Shown piece after piece: positions 21,477 to 29,375 of a stretch of DNA of 64,000 nt (positions are counted from its first letter, which is position 1; each line of letters opens with the position of its first letter). The notes beneath the pieces are model-generated. The model saw only the letters and a list, made by a program, of their open reading frames with translations, was not told the origin of the DNA and ran no database searches. The DNA comes from Marsupella aquatica (lineage: Eukaryota; Marchantiophyta), in contig OZ316894.1 in the NCBI GenBank assembly GCA_973895155.1, positions 4,588,001 through 4,652,000 on the forward strand. Reading direction: 5' to 3'. Position numbers and translations under genes: made by a program.

Positions 21477-24400
21477 ATGATGATGTTATTTCATGAGTAT
21501 TTGAATCAGTTTATGCAAATCTTCCTGGATGACTTCACCATATACGGAGAGGAAGAGCAACACATAGGCCACCTCAGATTATGTCTCTTAAGATGTAGGG
21601 AAGGGGGAGTCAGCCTGAACCCTGATAAGTGTGCCACCTTCTTTGTACCATCGGGCAAGATATTAGGACACATAGTTTGTAAACAGGGCTTGTTAGTAGA
21701 CCCAGATAAGATAAAAATCATTAAAGAGATGCCAGTCCCCAATAGTGCAACCCAAGTCAGAAGGTTCCTGGGAAGTGGAGGTTTCTATCGTCGTTACATC
21801 AAGAGTTACTCCCAAATCAGTGCCCTGTTGGCACGATTAACGGGTAACCATCAAACGTTCACTTGGGACGACGACTGTCAGAAAGCGTTTGAAGAAATCA
21901 AGGACCGGTTGTGCCATGCACCCATACTCAAGGAACCAGATTGGAAGAAGGAGTTCCATCTACATACAGATGCCTCTCTGGTGGCGGTGGGAGCGGTGTT
22001 GGCACAGAAGGGAGAACAAGGTATCGATTTACCAGTATACAGTTATGCCAGTAGACTGTTAAACGTGCATGAAAGGAATTACACTACGACCGAGAGAGAA
22101 GCGTTAGCCATGATATTTGCCGTAAAGAAATTCAGGCATTATTTACTCGGTAATCGCTTTGTATTTTATGTAGACCACAATGCCTTAGTCAATTTGGTAA
22201 ACAAACCGCAGTTGTCAGGCAGAATAGCAAGGTGGATTTTACTGCTAGCAAAATTCGATTACACCATCATTTATAAACCAGGGAAGACCCATGTTATACC
22301 CGATTATCTTAGTAGATTAGAGTCAGGAGAGACCTGTAAGGAAGGGGATGATCAATTGCCTGATATGGAGTTATTCCAAGGCGATCAAGAGACATACCAT
22401 GTAAAACTGGTCACCTTAGATGACGAACCGGCGTTAGAAAGGTATTTACGCACAGCAAAATACCCCGATGGGTTATCCAGTAAAGAGAGGAAAATCTATG
22501 CATACAAGGCGAGGCCCTATACTTTAATCAACCACGTGCTTTATTACAAAGGGCCGGATGATATACTACGAAGGGTCATCCCAAAAGAGGAGAAGCAGGA
22601 AGCCTTGATCGCGGCACATGAGGGGCTAGGCGGAGGACATTTCGGCACCGAAATCACCATAAGGAAGATTCTGCAGCAAGGACGCTGGTGGGCAACGATC
22701 CATAAGGACACTTGGGAGTTTGTGAAGACTTGCGATTTGTGTCAGCGAATGGGCCCAATAAAAGAAAACATGGAATTCCGGCCCATAATAGCGCCGCACA
22801 TCTTCCAGAAATGGGGATTGGACTTCATCGGGCCCATTACCCCAACTTCCAGGTATAGCCAGAATCAGTATATTTTGGCAGCAACGGAGTACACGACGAA
22901 ATGGGTAGAGGCAGTCGCAACTCGCGACAACACCGCGCGAGTAACGGCTAAGTTCATATATCAAAACATCATTACGAGGTACGGATTACCGGGGGAACTG
23001 GTAAGCGATCAGGGGTCGCACTTCATGAACAAGGTCATCCAGGAGCTAACCGACAACTATCATATCAGTCACCGGTTCTCAACGCCCTACTACCCGCAAT
23101 GTAACGGACAAGCAGAATCGACGAATAAGATTCTACTCAACGTTTTACGGAAAGTGATTAACAACCAACAGAACGATTGGGACGTTCAGCTACCCGCCGC
23201 AGTATGGGCATTCCGAACGGCGTATAAGGTAACCACGGGCCACACTCCCTTTCAGTTAATGTTTGGAGTAGAAGCTCGTATGCCAATAGATTACGAACTT
23301 CCCAGTCTGCAAATCGCCGTCGGGTACGACATTAATCATAATCCGTCTTTAAGCAAACGATTAAGGACATTACTGGAGGTAACCAAAACCCAAACGAAGG
23401 CTGAAGAACGATTAGAATACATACAAGGACAACGCAAACGACGGATAGACGATCAACGGGATGTCACCACGTTCACTGAAGGAGAATTGGTACTTTGGTG
23501 CCGGAAAAGGGCACGCATAAAAAAAGGGAAGTTAAGACTTAAGTGGGAAGGGCCTTTCACTATACTCAAGGTATGGGGGAATGGAACCTTCGAAATTGCC
23601 AGCCAGGACGGCAGCGAGCAGCAGCTGGTGAACGGGAACAAAATGAAGACATATCACGTTAGAAACGACGTGTACTTGCGGGAGGTAGAAAGCGCGGTTA
23701 ACAACTACCTGGATGAAGACGACGGCGGAAATGACCACGATGCAGTACCAACACGGGCCGAGGATAGCGACCGCTATCAATCGTTAACAGCTACAAGAAA
23801 CCAGAATCAAGTAGGGTTAGGGGAGTACCAATCATCTCCCAGAGTCGTGGCTTGTATAAGCGTGGCTCCCTACCCCGCAGCGGCGGAGACCACAGAAGGG
23901 GAAGAACTACCGGCGCACACAGGACCGTCCTTGGCTCACCCGGCCAGGCCAAGTACCACCTCTAACCACTATCGACAACAGCGAAGGGACCGAACAAACG
24001 AACAAGTACGGATAGCAGCGATTAAGGGATGTACGCTAGCAGATTACGTGAATGAAGTAGTCCCATCAAGCGGACCGTTTAGTTTAGCAAAGACAAGCCA
24101 AATCAAATCAATTGTACTAGCAGCAGAAGATCTATCGGAGATATTTCAAGTTCATGATTGGAAATACAAACTAACGAAAGGACAGGAAGAAGACCGGGAA
24201 CGATTTCCGTATAGGGTAGTGATCGTAGGGTGTACTCACGGAAAATCATCCACCTGGATTGTGGATCGGATACTGATAGGACCTAACTCAATACTGTGCA
24301 TAGAGAACTACGCCACGGGAAAATTACATGTGCTTCTAAAAGCTTACGAGACGGGGGAGTCCAAGAATCAAATACCCCTATCAGCGAGGGAGTTGCTAAG

Positions 24401-25652
24401 ATGGAAACCCTATTTGCGGTTGGCGCGGAAGCTACGAGCGACTGCAGAGTGGAGCGGCTATCAGCGAGCACTGAGGTTCAAGTGGACAAGAGTGGGGAGA
24501 AAATATTACACATTTCCTGTAGGAATGAAGGTAGTAACCCTCAAGAGAGCAGGCAAATTTGCAGACGAGTACCCCAGGAAACGCACGACGATGGCAGAAC
24601 TGCTAGAAACGCCAGCCATGGAAGGAACGACGTCATACACAGAAGAAGAACATGCGGAAGGAATGGAAACAGAGGTGCAAGAAGTCCTCACGGACACGAC
24701 TATTAACGATCAAGGAGTCGTCGGGAAGCAGCCACCGATCGCCGATAGTGTAGCAGGGGCGGAGACGGAAATGGGAGAGCAAGAACTCAAAATGGAGCCG
24801 GGGTCTGAGCGGCAGGATGTCAAAGCAGAAAAGGAAGTGCCGATCAAGGTACCAGAAGCTCAGGTCGAGAGGTCGGAGGTGCTATCAGTGGGGAACGAAG
24901 GACCGCAGGTAAAACGAAAATTTACGCTTGCAGATTGGCTGACCGAAACCGACCCGGAGGTGGAGATTGCGGCAGTCACAGCAGCCATACTTGAGGAATC
25001 GACGCCTCCCGACACGAAGAGAACTCGCCCAAACAAGGTGAAATTTATTAACGAGGAACGACCCAAGAGGAGAGCGACCGATTCAGAGAAGAAGAAGGCC
25101 AAGATAATCGAACCCGAGGAGGAAAAAGAAGAGAGTAGCTCAGCCAACGAGGAAGAAGAGCTCGGCAACGAAACAACAGTCCAGAAGAAGAAGTCAGTTG
25201 GATCGAGTAGAGCCCGTCCGAGGGAAGTTTTCCATGTGCTTAAATTCGAAAGGATGGAGCCCCATATCTTGAAGAACATGAGAGACCCAACTCACCGGAA
25301 GTTCTTACGGTCGCAAGGATTAGAGGATTTCGTGAATTCGACGTGGAGTGTTCCAACTAAGCTACAAGCCGAGGACTACAGCAAATTCATCTCCACGTGG
25401 AGGCCCACCGAGAACCAAGGGAGATGCAGGGGGCAAATCATCAAGACCAACCATCGGACATTGCATGAGTTATTCAGTTTGCCAGAGCGAGGAGCGGAAA
25501 TTAAGAAGCGGATGGGGAAGACCTGGCAGCCCGCCTCATTTCCACAGCACAAGGAGGTAGATGACACACGAGGCTATCAGACCAAACACTGCACTAATGA
25601 GAGAATCAAAGAAAGGTTAGAATTCGTTACCCATGCCCTGCATTGGAAATGA
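21477..25652 (+). CDS. pol: Retrotransposon RT (C-terminal part)-RNase H-integrase with long C-terminal extension
   Basis: 1,391 residues; the ATG is simply the first after the TAG at 21342. RT palm FLDDF has catalytic D18-D19. RNase H spans about 155-265 with D165 (HTDAS), E206 (TTERE) and D232 (YVDHN). Integrase has an intact zinc motif H381-x6-H388-x30-C419-x2-C422 and an intact triad D449, D511, E547 (D-x35-E). A GPF/Y-like end lies at about 690-730 and no chromodomain follows. The remaining 650 residues are unusual: a region with KFTLADWL, a basic/acidic low-complexity stretch at about 1190-1245, and a C-terminal part (HRKFLRSQGLEDFVNSTW, RGQIIKTNHRTLHELFSLPE). That last part resembles the plant transposon-protein domain found in Athila-type third ORFs. 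A TGA ends it, yet the frame stays open to 25884. Confidence 0.92.
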   Translation: MMMLFHEYLNQFMQIFLDDFTIYGEEEQHIGHLRLCLLRCREGGVSLNPDKCATFFVPSGKILGHIVCKQGLLVDPDKIKIIKEMPVPNSATQVRRFLGSGGFYRRYIKSYSQISALLARLTGNHQTFTWDDDCQKAFEEIKDRLCHAPILKEPDWKKEFHLHTDASLVAVGAVLAQKGEQGIDLPVYSYASRLLNVHERNYTTTEREALAMIFAVKKFRHYLLGNRFVFYVDHNALVNLVNKPQLSGRIARWILLLAKFDYTIIYKPGKTHVIPDYLSRLESGETCKEGDDQLPDMELFQGDQETYHVKLVTLDDEPALERYLRTAKYPDGLSSKERKIYAYKARPYTLINHVLYYKGPDDILRRVIPKEEKQEALIAAHEGLGGGHFGTEITIRKILQQGRWWATIHKDTWEFVKTCDLCQRMGPIKENMEFRPIIAPHIFQKWGLDFIGPITPTSRYSQNQYILAATEYTTKWVEAVATRDNTARVTAKFIYQNIITRYGLPGELVSDQGSHFMNKVIQELTDNYHISHRFSTPYYPQCNGQAESTNKILLNVLRKVINNQQNDWDVQLPAAVWAFRTAYKVTTGHTPFQLMFGVEARMPIDYELPSLQIAVGYDINHNPSLSKRLRTLLEVTKTQTKAEERLEYIQGQRKRRIDDQRDVTTFTEGELVLWCRKRARIKKGKLRLKWEGPFTILKVWGNGTFEIASQDGSEQQLVNGNKMKTYHVRNDVYLREVESAVNNYLDEDDGGNDHDAVPTRAEDSDRYQSLTATRNQNQVGLGEYQSSPRVVACISVAPYPAAAETTEGEELPAHTGPSLAHPARPSTTSNHYRQQRRDRTNEQVRIAAIKGCTLADYVNEVVPSSGPFSLAKTSQIKSIVLAAEDLSEIFQVHDWKYKLTKGQEEDRERFPYRVVIVGCTHGKSSTWIVDRILIGPNSILCIENYATGKLHVLLKAYETGESKNQIPLSARELLRWKPYLRLARKLRATAEWSGYQRALRFKWTRVGRKYYTFPVGMKVVTLKRAGKFADEYPRKRTTMAELLETPAMEGTTSYTEEEHAEGMETEVQEVLTDTTINDQGVVGKQPPIADSVAGAETEMGEQELKMEPGSERQDVKAEKEVPIKVPEAQVERSEVLSVGNEGPQVKRKFTLADWLTETDPEVEIAAVTAAILEESTPPDTKRTRPNKVKFINEERPKRRATDSEKKKAKIIEPEEEKEESSSANEEEELGNETTVQKKKSVGSSRARPREVFHVLKFERMEPHILKNMRDPTHRKFLRSQGLEDFVNSTWSVPTKLQAEDYSKFISTWRPTENQGRCRGQIIKTNHRTLHELFSLPERGAEIKKRMGKTWQPASFPQHKEVDDTRGYQTKHCTNERIKERLEFVTHALHWK

Positions 25653-25886
25653 CCTAGGTCAGAGTACCCACGATTCATGATAAAAATCGTGGAAGAAGGG
25701 AGTGGTAAGCAAAAGAACTGGTCAGCGTTTTTTTATGAGGGATTCCATTCGGCGATTAAGCGAGCTCAGCGATTAATAAGTAGCCAGAGCAGTTTGCCGG
25801 TAGAAATCGAATCGCATTTTCAAGTTTTAATAGGAAGTCAACTAAAGGAAGGAGGTAGCAAGAGAGGAAGTCCAGCAGTAGCATGA
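25653..25886 (+). CDS. In-frame continuation of the polyprotein after a TGA
   Basis: About 77 further codons continue in the same frame after the single TGA at 25650, for example KIVEEGSGKQKNWSAFFYEG and a helical segment RAQRLISSQ. The sequence looks like the natural end of the transposon-protein domain, so the TGA is either a decay stop or a readthrough stop. The final TGA (25884) overlaps the ATG of the next ORF as ATGA. Confidence 0.6.
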   Translation, partial: PRSEYPRFMIKIVEEGSGKQKNWSAFFYEGFHSAIKRAQRLISSQSSLPVEIESHFQVLIGSQLKEGGSKRGSPAVA

Positions 25887-27082
25887 CCCAAGACCGCAGA
25901 CAAGACAGAGAAGGTCGAACCGACCGAGAAGCGCAGGACGACAATGCATACAAGGAAGATAAACAACTAGGAGACGATCGATCGCCAATGCGAGTAACGA
26001 GGAGGACGGTCACGGAGCAGCCACCAACGAAGGACCAGGAGGGACCAGCTGAAACCAAGAAGTACTCAACGGCAGCGATTGAAGACGAGGATCTTAATTA
26101 TGCTTTATCAGCGATTAGAGAAAAAGAGGCACAACTAATACTGCAGGAGGGAGGATTGGAAGGGCTACGAGCTGAGATCAAAATGGTACAAAAGAATAGC
26201 ATTTTCAACGTCATGGTGGGACAGATCGTCAGTCAGATGTCAATTTATCAGGGGATACAAAGTGCTCTATTACAGTTGCAGTGGGACAAGCAGGAAGAAG
26301 ACATGGCAAGGAAGTTAGCCCAGCAGGAAGAATCGACAAAATGGGCAGTAGAGGCCGAGGGGACGATTAAGAAGTTACTCACCCGAAATGCAGAGTTGTT
26401 ACAAGAAAATGATCGATTAGCGACTAGTGAACGAGGATGGAGGCACGAAGAAACAGCCATCAAAGACTTAGCCGAATTCCTGGGCATCGAGAAGATACAA
26501 GCAGGGGGGTTAACAAGCAACGATAGGGAAGTAATCGCGGCCATCCAAGCAGCGATTACCACGGTAAAGATGGAGAAACGAAAAGCCAACCTACAGACGG
26601 AGCAGGGTATAGAGAAGCTAAAGGAGATCGAGAAGTTGAGACTCCAACTCAAAGAAGAAGCAGCACAGCAACAGAGCATAGCCAGCAAGTGGGAAGTCGA
26701 ACGCCAACGTGTAGAAGAACTGAAGCATAAAATCAAGGATCTGGATACACAACTCAGCCAAGCCACCTTACAAGGGGATCCGACGACGGCTTCAGGAGAA
26801 TCCACGCTAGAGACCGCAAGGTATAAGGAAGCCGAAAGTAGGATCGGTCAATTAGAAGTACAACTTGCAGACGCCTTGAAACAACGACCAGAGGGGAACG
26901 AAGCAAACGGGGAGCTGGAACAGCTCAGGTCAGAGCATGACCAATTGTCGCAAGAATTGGAAGACAAGGAAAGATCTATTCTAGATCTCAGGTCGGAGGT
27001 GAGGAAGCTCAAGGCACAAGTCCGAACACAGATCAACCCAATTAAGAAACCAGGTGTTAGCGGGGGCAATGGAGTCGAATAA
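25883..27082 (+). CDS. Retrotransposon 3' ORF: coiled-coil protein
   Basis: 399 residues. The N-terminal 60 are charged and disordered (DRRQDREGRTDREAQ). About 75-340 are dominated by heptad-like helices rich in E, K, L and Q (KLKEIEKLRLQLKEEAAQQQ, ELEQLRSEHDQLSQELEDKE). The ATG overlaps the preceding stop (ATGA), which suggests coupled translation. It ends 62 bp before the right LTR. No transmembrane segment or signal peptide is visible, so it is not an obvious envelope-like protein. Its place after integrase is that of the extra ORF of Tat/Athila elements. The frame is intact. Possible roles in RNA binding or assembly are speculation. Confidence 0.8.
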   Translation: MTQDRRQDREGRTDREAQDDNAYKEDKQLGDDRSPMRVTRRTVTEQPPTKDQEGPAETKKYSTAAIEDEDLNYALSAIREKEAQLILQEGGLEGLRAEIKMVQKNSIFNVMVGQIVSQMSIYQGIQSALLQLQWDKQEEDMARKLAQQEESTKWAVEAEGTIKKLLTRNAELLQENDRLATSERGWRHEETAIKDLAEFLGIEKIQAGGLTSNDREVIAAIQAAITTVKMEKRKANLQTEQGIEKLKEIEKLRLQLKEEAAQQQSIASKWEVERQRVEELKHKIKDLDTQLSQATLQGDPTTASGESTLETARYKEAESRIGQLEVQLADALKQRPEGNEANGELEQLRSEHDQLSQELEDKERSILDLRSEVRKLKAQVRTQINPIKKPGVSGGNGVE

Positions 27083-27135
27083 GCAGCAACGATTACCGAG
27101 CAATACGGACATCGAGGGCGAGTCCGTAGGTAAGT

Positions 27136-27144
27136 AAAGGAGGA
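27136..27144 (+). other. Polypurine tract
   Basis: AAAGGAGGA lies immediately before the TG of the right LTR, where plus-strand DNA synthesis is primed. It is preceded by TAAGT. Similar AAGTAAAGGAGA words in the leader (about 18,338 and 18,386) could be secondary tracts. Confidence 0.85.
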
Positions 27145-27272
27145 TGTAAACGGTAACATTACACCGGTTAAATTATAGTCCTTTAGTCTTAGAAGCGTCA
27201 GCCAGAAGTTAATCCAGGGTATTTAGGGAGCAGCACGCAAGGACCGGTAGCAGTTCATTGCATCCTGTTAGA

Positions 27273-27881
27273 ATGGCGGAAAGGCTAGAATTAGGGGAGG
27301 TGACGATCATCGCGATTAGTGGCCGGACAGGAGTAGAGTTCTGTTATAAAGGTTGCGATGGCTTTCTAGTAGATGGCAAGGTCTGTGCCTTAGGCACAAG
27401 GGCTCGACAGAAAAGACAAGAGGGGACCGACATGGGAACCCCTATTAGCCAAAATCGAGTAGGGCATAGGTGTAAACCGCTAGGCGAAGGAGTGCTTATG
27501 TTTATGTTCACCATTCGGGTGAAAGAAGGGAGCTGTCGTGTCTGGGATGAGGCCGGGCAACAATTGTTTGGAATGAAGGGCGAAGAGTTTCGTCAACGAT
27601 TCACGACCAGCGGGGCCATTGAGGAATTCTGCAGAAATGTCATGCGGAAGAAGTGGAATCTGGTACTAAGGCGGGATAACAACCGCGATCAACGGATTGC
27701 ATGGCGATTAATCACCGCCGGTCAAGTAATCGTCTCCAACAAAGCGACTACCGCTAAGGAAGGGGACGATAACCTAAATGTCGTTTCACACTTAGCAGGA
27801 TTGGCGATCGAAAGTCCGGAAGCTTCTAGTTCAGGCGCCATCAAAGAAGAGAATCAAAGGCGTCGTTGCACAGTTCAGTAA
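27273..27881 (+). CDS. RPA1 DBD-C-like zinc-ribbon/OB-fold protein encoded in the 3' LTR
   Basis: This is the second copy of the LTR ORF, fully open, about 202 residues, with all residues named for the left copy retained (C28, C38, H65, C67, the WDEAGQQLFG segment). Eight residues differ from the left copy, none of them in these motifs. This copy would be the one at the 3' end of the genomic transcript, because a transcript started in the left LTR includes U3 only from the right LTR. Confidence 0.65.
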   Translation: MAERLELGEVTIIAISGRTGVEFCYKGCDGFLVDGKVCALGTRARQKRQEGTDMGTPISQNRVGHRCKPLGEGVLMFMFTIRVKEGSCRVWDEAGQQLFGMKGEEFRQRFTTSGAIEEFCRNVMRKKWNLVLRRDNNRDQRIAWRLITAGQVIVSNKATTAKEGDDNLNVVSHLAGLAIESPEASSSGAIKEENQRRRCTVQ

Positions 27882-28461
27882 CCACGGGAATCTTCTTGAC
27901 ATGTAAACACGGTTCTTGGCTCGCTCATCGTTCTTGGCAGGAGACAGTTAGAGTTTCTTGGCAGATTAGCGCAGGAGACCGTGGCTGAAGGGCGAACCGT
28001 CCAACTGAAGTCGGCGCGCCCCGGAAAGTAGTTAGAAACCTCAGCAAAGACGGACGCGAGGCATAGGTATTTAGAGGCTGTGGAGCGCTAGGCGCTCTGT
28101 CACCTTTTGCTAGGAGCTTGGTTGAGAGGTAGAGCCGGACTCACCTCAAGATTACCAGCGTTTTGTATTAGTGTCCCTACTCGTTTTGAGTAGTTTTCGA
28201 TTATAAAGAGATGTGTATGAATGCAATAGAGTGCAGAGGAACTTCGTTACCTTGTGCTTGAGCGGTGAGTAAGAGTCCAAAGTCAACGTTGGAAGAATGT
28301 TGTGAATCAAGTCAGAAGAAGTAGTAACTTTGAAAGTCATTCGAAGAAGGAGAGGCATTCGTGATTAATACTGAGAGTCAAGGAGTGCGGTTATGGGAGT
28401 TCGCGCGAAGTACTCGTTAGGAACATGTGTTAAGTCGATTAATCGTAAATCGCTGGGATGA

Positions 28462-28704
28462 ATGGAAATCATCTCACTACGAGTGAGGACCTTACGGTTT
28501 AGCACGTTAAGGCAGAGATTTAACAGACAGCTCGTGGGAAGCAAGGTCTGGTTGGAGATTGTGTGTATCCAGGACGTGACCTTGGTCGTCGTACACCTTC
28601 AACATACAGGGTCAACCGTTAAACTGGGGTTCCTACTACGGATACCTCTATTTAAATTGCTTGATTTAGCCAAAGACAGATCGATTGCCAGGAAGGCCGA
28701 TTGA
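28462..28704 (+). CDS. Hypothetical 80-residue ORF in the 3' LTR
   Basis: Copy of the left-LTR frame with one residue change (V4 to I); the nucleotide changes near 28,515 turn one arginine codon into another. No family recognised. Confidence 0.22.
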   Translation: MEIISLRVRTLRFSTLRQRFNRQLVGSKVWLEIVCIQDVTLVVVHLQHTGSTVKLGFLLRIPLFKLLDLAKDRSIARKAD

Positions 28705-28746
28705 GGGACAGCAGGACCTAACCCGGTCACTGCTACTATAACAACC

Positions 28747-29067
28747 ATGAATGTAGACAGTAAGGCGGACAAGCCTTGCTCCTTGATTAAGTTAAGACCA
28801 CTGGAATTGTGGATCTGTTCCATCGGTTCCCACCTGATTACCCGAGCGTTACGCCAGGAGAGTAGTCCCATCTGTTTAATTACTTACCACTAGTGGTGTG
28901 GGTTTATCGAGATCATCTACAGGGAGGGTCTGGTGTTGACTGAAGCAGTCGTGCCCAAGAAGTGGAAGGAAGAGTTAGACATTATAGAGCACTTGGTAGG
29001 ATTCACTTACGGGGACTATATAGAGGAAGAGGGGAGTACCCCGCTAGAAGGTCGGTTGATCGTTTAA
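28747..29067 (+). pseudogene. Truncated copy of the 106-residue LTR ORF
   Basis: Same frame as 17218-17538, but a TAG at 28891 interrupts it after 48 codons (TAC in the left LTR). The remainder stays in frame to 29067. Confidence 0.45.
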
Positions 29068-29138
29068 GCGGGAGATACTGCGAAGAAGGCAGTTAGACGT
29101 CCGTTAATCGCAAGTCAAACTGGGCGTTTAACAATTTC

Positions 29139-29375
29139 CTAGCACCCTCGAGAAGACTTTGAGATAGAATAGAATGACTACTAGCAGATATTGATCTAGG
29201 ATTTCCAAGCGGTTTCATGTGGTCTGTTTGAGGCTGTGGTGCCATTTGTCACTCTGGAACGATTGATCTCTGAGGTGGCCGACTGTTTCCTGGCTTTATG
29301 TTTTCTCTTAGCTTGGGTGGTTCTTGCCCCGGCCTGCTATAAAGCCTCAGCATTTATAAATTAAAAATAATAATT
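29139..29375 (+). mobile_element. Possible LINE 3' tail continuing the element broken by the LTR retrotransposon
   Basis: T-rich 3' UTR-like sequence (CCTGGCTTTATGTTTTCTC, then GCCTGCTATAAAGCC) is followed by an A-rich tail. Its style matches other LINE tails in this window. With the LINE fragment at 14.9-15.4 kb on the other side, it suggests that the retrotransposon inserted into a LINE copy. This is inference. Confidence 0.35.

Larger units (their letters stand above)
15616..29133 (+). mobile_element. Ty3/gypsy LTR retrotransposon (Tat/Athila-like), 13,518 bp, LTRs encode an RPA-like protein
   Basis: Two 1,989-bp LTRs begin TGTAAACGG and end GTTTAACA. They are flanked by the perfect 5-bp duplication ATTTC (15611-15615 and 29134-29138). 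A PBS follows the left LTR and a purine tract precedes the right LTR. The internal order is leader with small ORFs, gag, protease, RT, RNase H, integrase, long extension and coiled-coil ORF, which is gypsy order. There is no chromodomain. The CX2HX4HX4C knuckle, DGGS protease and FLDDF RT motif point to the Tat/Athila group. By hand count the LTRs differ at about 23 sites with no indels (about 1.2%), so the insertion is fairly young. The polyprotein has stops at 19471, 19504, 20902, 21342 and 25650 and a frameshift near 21079, so this copy is probably non-autonomous. Confidence 0.95.
27145..29133 (+). repeat. 3' LTR (1,989 bp)
   Basis: Same length as the left LTR and colinear with it (offset 11,529). 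About 23 substitutions by hand count, mostly transitions, with no indel. About 11 of them fall in the RPA-like ORF. It is followed directly by the target duplication ATTTC. Confidence 0.95.

Noticed and set aside
24860-25279. 139-codon minus-strand frame
   Set aside because: It is the antisense of the Glu/Lys-rich linker of the polyprotein, giving a Ser/Phe-rich shadow.
26248-26805. 185-codon minus-strand frame
   Set aside because: It is the antisense shadow of the coiled-coil ORF and is Ser/Phe/Leu-rich as expected from that.
25883-27082. Coiled-coil 3' ORF as an envelope protein
   Set aside because: No signal peptide, transmembrane segment or cysteine pattern is visible, and the sequence is almost entirely charged helix.
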